A stretch of 64,000 bases of DNA. It comes from an uncultured Prevotellaceae bacterium. GTDB taxonomy: Bacteria; Bacteroidota; Bacteroidia; Bacteroidales; Muribaculaceae. The translations under genes and the position numbers were made by a program. Shown here in pieces: positions 15,442 through 23,584 of this stretch (position 1 is its first letter; every line of letters begins with the position of its first letter). Below the pieces are notes generated by a model that saw only the letters and a program-made list of their open reading frames with translations, searched no databases and had not been told where the DNA came from. The stretch is taken from assembly GCA_900317325.1 (NCBI GenBank), contig ONGE01000017.1, positions 62,001 through 126,000 of the forward strand, read 5' to 3'.

Positions 15442-17592
15442 ATGAAGAAAAGAAAAAGACTGACGGCAGCAGTGCTGGCTTTATGCACGTTTGCGGCTGT
15501 CAATGGACAGAATGACATCTGGCGGCAGGATAGCCTGCCCGAGGTGGTGGTAACGGGTACTGGCACTCAGCACCTGCTGAAGGATGCGCCCGTACAGACC
15601 GAGGTAATCACGAGCAAGATGCTACGCAACTATGCGGGCAAGAGCATCGAGGATATCCTGGGCGGCCTGACGGCATCGTTTGCCTTCAACCAGGACGACA
15701 TGGGTTCGCAGATGCAGCTCAACGGCTTGGGCAACAGCTATATCCTGATTTTGATTGACGGCAAGCGCATCCACGGCGACGTGGGTGGGCAAAATGACCT
15801 GTCGCTGATTGACCCGCAGAACATCGAGAAAATCGAGATCGTGAAGGGTGCCTCGAGCGCGCTCTACGGCTCGGATGCCATTGCCGGTGTGGTCAACATC
15901 ATCACCAAGAAGCACCGCGAGGAAGGTCTGCTGATCGAGAACACGACCCGCGTGGGCAGCTATGGCGACGTGCGCCAGCACAATGGCTTGGCGCTGAATT
16001 ACGGCAAGTTCAGCAGTTACACCAACTTCCAGCTGCAACACAGCGACGGCTGGCAGAACACCTCGATCGAGCATACCGAGGGTTCGGAAGAGCCCATCAC
16101 CGACTCCCGCAACAAGACGGTGAACCGCCACACCAACTGGCAGATTGCCGAACGGTTGACCTATCAGCCGACCAAGAACTTGGAACTCTATGCCGACGGC
16201 AGCACCTACTGGAAGCGCATCTACCGCGTGAGCGGCCGCCATCCGCACTACGACGTGAAGACCTGGGACATGGAGTACCACAACGGCTCGGCATCCATCG
16301 GCGGCAAGTGGAGCCGTTCAAAGACCGACTACATCACGCTGGATGTGGACTGGCACCGCCATGCATACTATTACTATTACACCGCCACGACACTTGTCGA
16401 GGACTACGAGAAGAGCGCGGGCACACCTTATTACCCTTACTTCCCGTATCTTCCTGACCAGAAAGAGTTGCAGAGTGACCAACAACGCACAATGGCGGCG
16501 TTGAAGGGCGTGTTCACCCTACCCTACGAGAACATCCTGAGCGCCGGTGCTGAATTCCGCTATGACTGGCTCCATGCCCCCACCCGCGTCAAGGGCGGCA
16601 AGGCCAGCGACTGGACCGCAGCAGTGTATGTGCAGGACGAGTTCAACCTCATCCACAACGTGAACATCACCGCCGGATTGCGCTTGAATCAGAATGAGCA
16701 GTTCGGCACCAAACTGACGCCTAAGGTATCGGCCATGTGGAAACCCGCTAACGCCTGGCGATTGCGTGCCACCTGGAGCCAGGGCTTCAAGACGCCCGCC
16801 ATACGCGAACTGTTCTACCGCTATGTGCGCCAGATGAGCGGCACCTACCTGTACCTGGGCAACACCGACCTCAAGCCGCAGTCGAGCAATTATTTCTCGT
16901 TGAGCGGCGAGTATGGCTGGCGCGGCCTGAACGTTACCGTCACGGGTTATTATAATAAGGTCAAGGACATGATAGCCCTGGTGACCATCCCCAACTATCA
17001 GGCCCCCGACGAGTACATCATCCAATATGACCCCGTCAAGACCCGACAGTACCAGAACATCGAGGATGCCAAGACCTATGGCGTTGACGTGAATGTCAAT
17101 TACCAGTGGCGCGAGTTTGCCTTCGGTCTGGGCTACAGCTACCTGGACACCGACGCCAACCAGTATGACACCAACCACGACAAGATGCACAAGGTCACCA
17201 TCGACGGCACGGCCCACCACAAGGGCAACTGGTTCGCCACATGGGGTCACCGTTTCTCGAACGACTACCGTTTGGGCGTGGGCATCTACGGCCGCATGTC
17301 GAGCACACGCTACTATCAAGACGACGGCAACGGCAAGGGCTATCAGACGTGGCGCCTGTCCACCACCCATGACCTGGGTCACTTCAAGGCGACCACCTGG
17401 CGCATCGAGGCCGGTGTTGACAACATCTTCAACTACTGCGACCGCACCCCTCACGGGCTACACCTGGGTACGACCACCCCGGGACGCACATGCTATGTGT
17501 CGCTGACCATCCGCTTCAACCAAGGAAAGAAACTCTCAAACAAGTATAAGTCTAACTTTAATTCAAAACAACAAAACAATGATGAAGATTAA
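15442..17592 (+). CDS. btuB: TonB-dependent receptor, BtuB-like corrinoid transporter
   Basis: This outer-membrane receptor has 716 residues. A signal peptide (residues 1-23, ending AVNGQ) is followed by a TonB-box-like segment and plug (LPEVVVTGTG, then GLGNSYILILIDGKR and ALYGSDAIAGVVNIIT, to about residue 155) and a beta-barrel. Placement directly behind a cobalamin riboswitch argues for cobalamin or corrinoid uptake. The last barrel strand ends in YVSLTIRF at residue 692, where such proteins normally stop. Here 24 hydrophilic residues follow, and the gene overlaps the start of cbiK by 14 bases, so the original stop may have been lost. The sister receptor is at 18748. Confidence 0.93.
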   Translation: MKKRKRLTAAVLALCTFAAVNGQNDIWRQDSLPEVVVTGTGTQHLLKDAPVQTEVITSKMLRNYAGKSIEDILGGLTASFAFNQDDMGSQMQLNGLGNSYILILIDGKRIHGDVGGQNDLSLIDPQNIEKIEIVKGASSALYGSDAIAGVVNIITKKHREEGLLIENTTRVGSYGDVRQHNGLALNYGKFSSYTNFQLQHSDGWQNTSIEHTEGSEEPITDSRNKTVNRHTNWQIAERLTYQPTKNLELYADGSTYWKRIYRVSGRHPHYDVKTWDMEYHNGSASIGGKWSRSKTDYITLDVDWHRHAYYYYYTATTLVEDYEKSAGTPYYPYFPYLPDQKELQSDQQRTMAALKGVFTLPYENILSAGAEFRYDWLHAPTRVKGGKASDWTAAVYVQDEFNLIHNVNITAGLRLNQNEQFGTKLTPKVSAMWKPANAWRLRATWSQGFKTPAIRELFYRYVRQMSGTYLYLGNTDLKPQSSNYFSLSGEYGWRGLNVTVTGYYNKVKDMIALVTIPNYQAPDEYIIQYDPVKTRQYQNIEDAKTYGVDVNVNYQWREFAFGLGYSYLDTDANQYDTNHDKMHKVTIDGTAHHKGNWFATWGHRFSNDYRLGVGIYGRMSSTRYYQDDGNGKGYQTWRLSTTHDLGHFKATTWRIEAGVDNIFNYCDRTPHGLHLGTTTPGRTCYVSLTIRFNQGKKLSNKYKSNFNSKQQNNDED

Positions 17593-18673
17593 ATCATTAT
17601 TGATTGCCATGCTGGCAATCTGCCTGACGATGGGCATCACTTCTTGCAAAGACGACAAAGACGATCCCATCGAGAACAACTACACCATTTACCAGAAAGC
17701 CGTTACACAGACCGTTAAGTCGCAGAAGAAGAGCGACAAGGTTATCCTGCTGGTGGCCTTCGGTTCGACTTGGGAGCAGGCTTACAACGCATTTGATGCC
17801 ACTGTAGCCGCTTACAAGCAGGCCTTCCCCGGTTATGACGTGTTCCTGTCATTCTCGTCGGCCATCTGCATCAACCGCGCAGCTGCCGGTGAGAACGTTG
17901 ACCCCCGCAACTTCTATGCTCCTCCCTTCTGGCTCAACGCCTTTGCCGAGGTTGAGTACATGGAAATCGTAGTACAATCGCTGCAGGTGATCCCCGGTGA
18001 GGAATACACCCGCGTGATCAACTACATCAAGGACTTTGCCAACAACGCCAACGGTGACATCAGCGACAAGTACCTGTCGATTGTTGACCTCAAGCTGGGT
18101 GTGCCCCTGTTGCAGGATGCCGAGAGTGATATCAACCTCGTTGCCAGCGAGTTGAACAAGCTGTACAACAAGCAAGCCAATGAGGGTGTCGTTGCCTTTA
18201 TGGGCCACGGTAACCCCGACAGCTATGACACCTACAAGGCCAACGTGCGCTATACCCAGCTCGAGGAGGCCCTCCAGCAGTTCAACAGCCACTACTTTGT
18301 GGGCACCGTTGACATGATGGACAACTTCAAGACCGACGTTTATGAGCGCATGCAGGCTGCTGGCTTCACCAGCGGTAAGGTATATTGCCATCCCCTGATG
18401 TCGATCGACGGTGACCACGGTCACAACGACATGGCCGGTGACGATGACGACAACTGGGACGGTGTGAAGTTCACCCCCAACGACGAGGGCGAGGTTGAGG
18501 ACACCTCCTGGAAGATGTACTTCCAGCACCTGGGCTATGAGTGCAACAACTCGACCATGATCGAGAAGGGTCTGCTGGAGCTTCCCACCATCCGTCAAGT
18601 GTGGATGAACCACACCCGTGACGCCATCAACGGTGAGCCTCTTGACTTCTATCACAGCAAGAATCCCGAGTAA
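17579..18673 (+). CDS. cbiK: CbiK-like cobaltochelatase as an exported, probably surface, lipoprotein
   Basis: This protein of 364 residues belongs to the CbiK family of class II chelatases that insert cobalt into sirohydrochlorin. The core starts at KVILLVAFGSTWEQA; the metal-site His residues would be H210 in AFMGHGNPDSY and H280/H282 in IDGDHGHNDM. Unlike cytoplasmic CbiK it has a lipoprotein signal with lipidated C23 (GITSC), followed by KDDKDD, which resembles the surface lipoprotein export signal of Bacteroidetes. An acidic insert follows the second His site. It lies between two TonB receptors, downstream of a B12 riboswitch. It may bind or metallate tetrapyrroles outside the cytoplasm, so how it would serve cytoplasmic cobalt insertion is unclear. 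An exported CbiK is known in Desulfovibrio. Confidence 0.85.
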   Translation: MMKIKSLLIAMLAICLTMGITSCKDDKDDPIENNYTIYQKAVTQTVKSQKKSDKVILLVAFGSTWEQAYNAFDATVAAYKQAFPGYDVFLSFSSAICINRAAAGENVDPRNFYAPPFWLNAFAEVEYMEIVVQSLQVIPGEEYTRVINYIKDFANNANGDISDKYLSIVDLKLGVPLLQDAESDINLVASELNKLYNKQANEGVVAFMGHGNPDSYDTYKANVRYTQLEEALQQFNSHYFVGTVDMMDNFKTDVYERMQAAGFTSGKVYCHPLMSIDGDHGHNDMAGDDDDNWDGVKFTPNDEGEVEDTSWKMYFQHLGYECNNSTMIEKGLLELPTIRQVWMNHTRDAINGEPLDFYHSKNPE

Positions 18674-18682
18674 TTTTGCTGA

Positions 18683-18732
18683 TAAGGGTCCTTAAGGACC
18701 TTAAAGACCTTAAGGACCTTAAAGACCCTAAA
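18683..18732 (+). repeat. Nine-base tandem repeat forming a hairpin
   Basis: GGACCTTAA/AGACCTTAA alternate in tandem, flanked by GGGTCC and GACCCT, so the segment can fold on itself. It ends in an A-rich run just before the next start. It may attenuate read-through from cbiK into the second receptor gene. Confidence 0.7.
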
Positions 18733-18747
18733 AAAAAGAATTAAAAA

Positions 18748-20814
18748 TTGATTAAGAGAATTCTATTGATTACAGTAGCGCTCCTCACGGGGAGTGCTGC
18801 TGTTTGTCAGATCCATAAGATGGAACGCAGCGACTCGTCGACGATGGGCCGCTCTTATACCTTAAATCCCGTGGTCGTGACCGGTTCAGGTCACCACCAG
18901 CGCCTGAAATCCACCGCGACTCCCGTCCATGTGCTCAGCCGCCAGGAAATCAAGGAGCAGGGCATCACCACGTTTGACGGTGCCTTGACCCGCATGATGC
19001 CGCAAGTGTCGATGGCGCCCAACTCGATGGGTACGTTCTTGAGGCTCAACGGACTGGGAAACAAATACATCCTGATACTGATTAACGGTCAGAAACTGAC
19101 GGGTGACATCTCCAATAATGTGGACTTGAACCGCATCAACATGGCGCGCGTGAAGCGCATCGAGGTGCTGGACGGCGCTGCATCGTCGCTCTACGGCTCG
19201 GATGCCATTGCGGGTGTCATCAACATCATTACCGACCAGCCCACGCAGCAACTGGTGTCCCTCACCAGCGACACGCGCGTGTCGGGCCATGGCCAGCTGA
19301 CCGAGAACATCGCCCTGGACGTCTTCAAGAACGGTTTTGGCTCCTACACCTCGTTCTCGCGTGACCAAGCCGACAGCTACCGCATCAACGACGTGGAGTA
19401 TGTCAAGGACTCGGACACCGAGACCCAGCCTACCATTGCCCCGTTCTTCACCGGCTACCGCTCCAACCTCGTGGGGCAGAAGTTCACCTATACCCCCAAT
19501 GAGCATCTGGCGCTGAATGCCGGCATTGACTACTCCTACAAGATTACCGACCGCCCCAACACCCGCAAGGACATCACCGGCGGCACCGACTACGAGATGC
19601 GCTACAAAGGTCTGCGCTGGAACGTGGGCGGTATCTACAAGTTCACGAGCCGCAACTCGTTGCAGGCCGACTTCACCGTTGACCGTTTCCGCTACGGCAA
19701 GCAGTATGACGTGGCCACCAAGACCTATGCCATCGACGATTATGTGCAGTCCAAGAAACAACGCTCGATGGAGGGCCAGCTGAAAGCCATTCTGGGCTTG
19801 ATGAAGAACTCAACCACCATCCTTGGTGCTGACTGGCGTAAGGATTACCTGACCGCCACTTCGGGCAACATCAACCAGAACGCCTATACGGCAGCCGCCT
19901 TTGCCCAGCACGAGATGTTGTTCTTTGACCGATTGACCGCCACCGTGGGCTTGCGACTGACCTATCACGAGACCTTCAACTGGCACCTCACGCCCAAGGC
20001 CACGCTGATGTATGCCCCGGGCAACTTCCGCCTGCGCGCCACCTATTCGGCGGGCTTCCGCGCACCGGGCCTTGACGAGTTGTATTACCACTACTTCTCG
20101 GTTAACCGCGGCAAGGCTCAGATCATCTTCGGCAATAAGGACCTCAAACCCGAGAAGAGCAACTATTTCTCGCTCAATGCCGAGTACCGCAGCTATTTCC
20201 TTGCCGTGAGTGTGACGGGATTCATGAACCGCATCAACGACATGGTCATCAGGGAGAACATCGACGTGGATGCCGCCTCGCTGGCGATGCTCCAGGCTGA
20301 ATTCCCCGAGATGACCGATGACCAAGCTCACAACCTCGAGCGCTACTCGCTGTACAAGAACAGCGACAAGGGCGACGTGAAAGGTGTGCAAGTCAACGTC
20401 TCGGCCAACCTGTTCAGAGGCTTCAACCTGTCGGCCAACTACGTTTACACCTATGCCCGCACCTGCAGTGGCGACCAGTGGTCACCACTTGAGCGCAGCA
20501 TCCGCCATGCCGCCACCGTTGCCGCCAACTATTACCACAGTTGGGGCAATTACGGCCTTAACGTGAACATCAACGGCCGTCTGCAGTCCAAGACCTACTA
20601 TCCTGACTACGAGGACGCTCCGGGTTATGGCATCTGGAACCTGAACACGACCCACTCGTTCGACGGGTTGAAACATTTATACCTGGAGCCGAGCATCGGC
20701 ATCGACAACATCTTTGACAAGGTGGATCGCCGCATCGACTCCACCAACCGCAAGTATGCACTTTACTCACCGGGACGCATGCTCGTGATTGGCCTGAAAT
20801 TGAAAATCAAGTAA
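18748..20814 (+). CDS. Second TonB-dependent receptor, BtuB-like, TTG start
   Basis: This 688-residue receptor is related to the one at 15442. It has a signal peptide (IKRILLITVALLTGSAAVCQ), a plug (NPVVVTGSG, GLGNKYILILINGQK, LYGSDAIAGVINIIT) and a barrel ending GRMLVIGLKLKIK. The in-frame stop TAA at 18742-18744 leaves only TTG at 18748 (or ATT just before it) as a start that keeps the whole signal peptide, so initiation is at a rare codon. It follows cbiK by 74 bases containing a nine-base repeat hairpin, and a strong terminator follows. It probably takes up a corrinoid or related tetrapyrrole; the actual ligand is unknown. Confidence 0.88.
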   Translation: MIKRILLITVALLTGSAAVCQIHKMERSDSSTMGRSYTLNPVVVTGSGHHQRLKSTATPVHVLSRQEIKEQGITTFDGALTRMMPQVSMAPNSMGTFLRLNGLGNKYILILINGQKLTGDISNNVDLNRINMARVKRIEVLDGAASSLYGSDAIAGVINIITDQPTQQLVSLTSDTRVSGHGQLTENIALDVFKNGFGSYTSFSRDQADSYRINDVEYVKDSDTETQPTIAPFFTGYRSNLVGQKFTYTPNEHLALNAGIDYSYKITDRPNTRKDITGGTDYEMRYKGLRWNVGGIYKFTSRNSLQADFTVDRFRYGKQYDVATKTYAIDDYVQSKKQRSMEGQLKAILGLMKNSTTILGADWRKDYLTATSGNINQNAYTAAAFAQHEMLFFDRLTATVGLRLTYHETFNWHLTPKATLMYAPGNFRLRATYSAGFRAPGLDELYYHYFSVNRGKAQIIFGNKDLKPEKSNYFSLNAEYRSYFLAVSVTGFMNRINDMVIRENIDVDAASLAMLQAEFPEMTDDQAHNLERYSLYKNSDKGDVKGVQVNVSANLFRGFNLSANYVYTYARTCSGDQWSPLERSIRHAATVAANYYHSWGNYGLNVNINGRLQSKTYYPDYEDAPGYGIWNLNTTHSFDGLKHLYLEPSIGIDNIFDKVDRRIDSTNRKYALYSPGRMLVIGLKLKIK

Positions 20815-20827
20815 CCTTATATTGCAT

Positions 20828-20868
20828 AATGGAGGATTGTCGGGAGACAGTGCCTCCATTTTTTATTT
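20828..20868 (+). terminator. Rho-independent terminator of the receptor operon
   Basis: AATGGAGG pairs with CCTCCATT, with an inner ATTGTC/GACAGT stem, followed by TTTTTATTTTTTT. It separates the uptake genes from the biosynthetic operon. Confidence 0.85.
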
Positions 20869-20874
20869 TTTTGC

Positions 20875-20882
20875 TAAATTTG
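20875..20882 (+). promoter_or_regulatory. TAAATTTG promoter element, 8 bases before the cbiHC start
   Basis: TAnnTTTG ends at 20882 and the ATG is at 20891, so the expected transcription start falls on or next to the start codon. The reverse-strand cbiA gene has the same arrangement (37845). Confidence 0.65.
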
Positions 20883-20890
20883 CAACTGAT

Positions 20891-22339
20891 ATGAGTAAGA
20901 TTATAGTAGCAGGCATCGGGCCTGGCAGTAAAACAGACATCACGCCCGCCGTACTCGAAGCAGTGCGTGCGGCCGACGCCATTGTGGGTTATAAATACTA
21001 TTTCCAGTTCATCGATTCTTACGTATCTCCTGAATGCGAGTGCATCGACACAGGAATGAAGAAGGAACGAGAACGTGCCGAGCAGGCCTTTGAACTGGCT
21101 GAGCAGGGCAAGAGCGTCGTAGTCATTTCTTCGGGCGACGCTGGCATCTACGGCATGACCCCGCTCATCTATGAGATGAAACGTGAGCGTGGCTCTGATG
21201 TAGAGATTGAATCATTGCCTGGCATCTCGGCCTTCCAGAAAGCCGCTTCATTGTTGGGTGCTCCCATCGGTCATGACCTGTGCATCATCTCGCTGAGCGA
21301 CCTGATGACGCCGTGGGAGGTGATTGAGCGCCGCATCAAGGCCGCCGCAGTGGGCGACTTCGTCACTGCCATCTATAACCCCAAGTCCAATGGCCGCTAT
21401 TGGCAACTGTACCGCTTGGTGGAACTGTTCCTGCAACAACGCTCTGCCGATACGCCCGTGGGCTATGTCCGTCAGGCAGGACGAGATGAACAAGAAATCA
21501 AAGTGACCACACTTGGTGAATTTGACCCCGAGGAGGTGGATATGTTCACCGTCATCCTCATCGGCAACTCACAGTCCTATATCTACTCCCCCTCCTCCGC
21601 CCTCGCGGGCACCTCCACCCAGGCGGGAGAGGAGTCGAGGCGCATCATCACCCCTCGCGGCTATTACCGCGAACGTGGTGACGACGGCATCAAGCCCGGA
21701 CAGCAGATCATGATTGAATCGTTCCGCACCATCGAGAGCGAACTGCACAACAAGGACATTCCGCATGACCACAAGTGGGCACTGCTTCATGCCATCCACA
21801 CGACGGCCGACTTTGAGATGGAGCGCATCCTTTACACCGACGACCATGCGGTTGAAACACTTTATAACAAGGTCGCCAAGGGCGAAATCAAGACCATTGT
21901 GACCGATGTGACAATGGTGACCAGCGGCATCCGCAAGGGCGCGCTGTCACGACTGGGCATGGAGGCCAAGTGTTACTTGAGCGATCAGCGTGTTGCCGAA
22001 ATGGCTGCAACCCAAGGCATCACCCGCACCCAGGCAGGTATCCGTCTGGCTGTCGAGGAGCACCCCGATGCCCTGTTTGCCTTCGGCAACGCCCCGACGG
22101 CGCTGATGGAACTGTGTGACCTCATCCGTAAGGGCAAGGCCCATCCCGCCGGCATCATTGCAGCACCTGTGGGCTTCGTGCATGTGCGCGAGTCCAAACA
22201 CATGGTCAAGCCTTTCAAGGACATTCCCAAAATCATCGTTGAGGGCCGTAAGGGAGGCAGCAACCTGGCTGCAACCCTGTGCAACGCCATCTTGACCTTT
22301 GACGATGCCGAACAACTAAAACCAGGTCGCGACCTTTAA
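20891..22339 (+). CDS. cbiHC: CbiH-CbiC fusion: precorrin-3B C17-methyltransferase and precorrin-8X methylmutase
   Basis: This protein of 482 residues fuses two cobalamin enzymes. Residues 1-260 are the CobJ/CbiH methyltransferase (SKIIVAGIGPGS, ISSGDAGIYGM, then ITPRGYYRE), which contracts the ring. Residues about 275-482 are the CobH/CbiC methylmutase (HTTADFEM, DVTMVTSGI, FAFGNAPTAL, GFVHVRESK). Between GNSQSYIY and IITPRGY, normally only a few residues apart, are about 18 extra residues (SPSSALAGTSTQAGEESR) encoded by a palindromic repeat-like insert. ATG 20891 is preferred over the upstream in-frame start at 20822, which lies in the terminator. It is the first gene of the corrin-ring cluster. 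Confidence 0.95.
   Translation: MSKIIVAGIGPGSKTDITPAVLEAVRAADAIVGYKYYFQFIDSYVSPECECIDTGMKKERERAEQAFELAEQGKSVVVISSGDAGIYGMTPLIYEMKRERGSDVEIESLPGISAFQKAASLLGAPIGHDLCIISLSDLMTPWEVIERRIKAAAVGDFVTAIYNPKSNGRYWQLYRLVELFLQQRSADTPVGYVRQAGRDEQEIKVTTLGEFDPEEVDMFTVILIGNSQSYIYSPSSALAGTSTQAGEESRRIITPRGYYRERGDDGIKPGQQIMIESFRTIESELHNKDIPHDHKWALLHAIHTTADFEMERILYTDDHAVETLYNKVAKGEIKTIVTDVTMVTSGIRKGALSRLGMEAKCYLSDQRVAEMAATQGITRTQAGIRLAVEEHPDALFAFGNAPTALMELCDLIRKGKAHPAGIIAAPVGFVHVRESKHMVKPFKDIPKIIVEGRKGGSNLAATLCNAILTFDDAEQLKPGRDL
21587..21640 (+). repeat. Palindromic repeat-like insert inside the CbiH domain
   Basis: The segment begins CTCCCCCTCCTCCGCC and ends GGCGGGAGAGGAG, a near-inverted pair around CTCGCGGGCACCTCCACCCA. 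Its length (about 54 bases) keeps the frame. It looks like a dispersed CTCCCC/GGGGAG palindromic element that has become coding. Confidence 0.6.
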
Positions 22340-22396
22340 AAACTACGAATTACGCGAATTTAACTAATTGGCATCCGCATTCAATGATTACGAATT
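22340..22396. repeat. ACGAATT repeat with GGCATCCGC core
   Basis: ACTACGAATTACGCGAATT lies on one side of GGCATCCGC (22370-22378) and GATTACGAATTATG on the other. The final ATG is the start of cbiET. Confidence 0.6.
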
Positions 22397-23584
22397 ATGA
22401 AATTTTATGTGATAGGAATCAGTGACGCGCCTCGGCCTTATCTGCCGCCGGAGGTAATCAGTATTATTTGCAAGGGGCGCATTTTCTCGGGCGGCAAGCG
22501 CCACTATGGACTTGTCGCACCTTATTTGCCGGAAGGCTCACAGTGGATAGACATCACCACGCCGCTGGACGCTGTCTTCGAGCAATATCATGACGAGGTG
22601 ATTGTGTTTGCCAGCGGTGATCCCTTGTTTTTCGGGTATGCCAACACCATCAAGCGCAAGATGCCTGATGCCGAGATTGTGATATTTCCGTCCTTCAACT
22701 CGCTGCAGTTGTTGGCCCATCGCCTGGTGATGCCCTATCACGATATGCGCATCGTCTCGTTGACAGGCCGTCCCTGGCCCGAATTTGACCGGGCATTGAT
22801 TGAACGGGCCTGCAAGATCGGCGTTTTGACCGACCACGAACACACACCGGCTGCCATCGCCCGCAGGATGCTGGAATATGGCTACAACGGTTACCAGATG
22901 CATGTGGGCGAACATTTGGGCAATCCCAAAGAGGAACGCATCACGACACTGTCGCTTGAAGAGGCCGCCGAGCAGGATTTCAGCTATCCTAATTGCTTGA
23001 TTCTGTGCGGCCACACCAAGGCAAGGCCCTACGGCATCCCTGAGAGCGAATTCGCTTTGCTCGATGGACGGGAAAAGATGATTACCAAGGCCCCCATCCG
23101 CCTGTTGACCATGCAAGCGTTGGAATTGCCGCAGAAACATGTCCTTTGGGACATCGGTTTCTGCACCGGCAGCGTGTCCATCGAGGCGCGGCTGCAGTTC
23201 CCGCACCTGCACGTCGAGGCCTTCGAAATCAGGCCCGAGTGCGAGGCGTTGCTACAGGAAAACAGCCGACGTTTTGGTGTGCCAGGCATTAATTACCACA
23301 TAGGGGATTTCCTTGAGGCTGATCTTGAAAACCTGCCGCGTCCCGATGCCGTTTTCATCGGCGGTCATGGCGGCCAACTTAAGGAAATCATGGCACGTGT
23401 GCTGACCGTCCTGACCGATGACGGCTGCATTGTGATGAACAGCGTCACATCGCCCATGGTACAGACCGACAGTCACCAGATGTTTAACGAGGCGTGCGCC
23501 GAACTGGGCTTGACACAAGAACCGTCCACACGCATCATCCTTAACGACAACAACCCGATAGAGATATTGAAATGCAAAAGATAG
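22397..23584 (+). CDS. cbiET: CbiE-CbiT fusion: precorrin-6Y C5,15-methyltransferase (decarboxylating)
   Basis: This 395-residue protein matches CobL in layout. Residues 1-200 are the CbiE tetrapyrrole methylase domain (FYVIGISD, FSGGKRHY, VIVFASGDPLFFGY). Residues about 210-395 are the CbiT SAM-dependent methyltransferase domain (LWDIGFCTGSVSIEA as motif I, FIGGHGGQLKEI, then CIVMNSVT). It methylates C5 and C15 and removes the acetate carboxyl of ring C. It overlaps the following cbiGF gene by 13 bases, so the two are translationally coupled. The upstream spacer carries a dispersed repeat. Confidence 0.95.
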   Translation: MKFYVIGISDAPRPYLPPEVISIICKGRIFSGGKRHYGLVAPYLPEGSQWIDITTPLDAVFEQYHDEVIVFASGDPLFFGYANTIKRKMPDAEIVIFPSFNSLQLLAHRLVMPYHDMRIVSLTGRPWPEFDRALIERACKIGVLTDHEHTPAAIARRMLEYGYNGYQMHVGEHLGNPKEERITTLSLEEAAEQDFSYPNCLILCGHTKARPYGIPESEFALLDGREKMITKAPIRLLTMQALELPQKHVLWDIGFCTGSVSIEARLQFPHLHVEAFEIRPECEALLQENSRRFGVPGINYHIGDFLEADLENLPRPDAVFIGGHGGQLKEIMARVLTVLTDDGCIVMNSVTSPMVQTDSHQMFNEACAELGLTQEPSTRIILNDNNPIEILKCKR

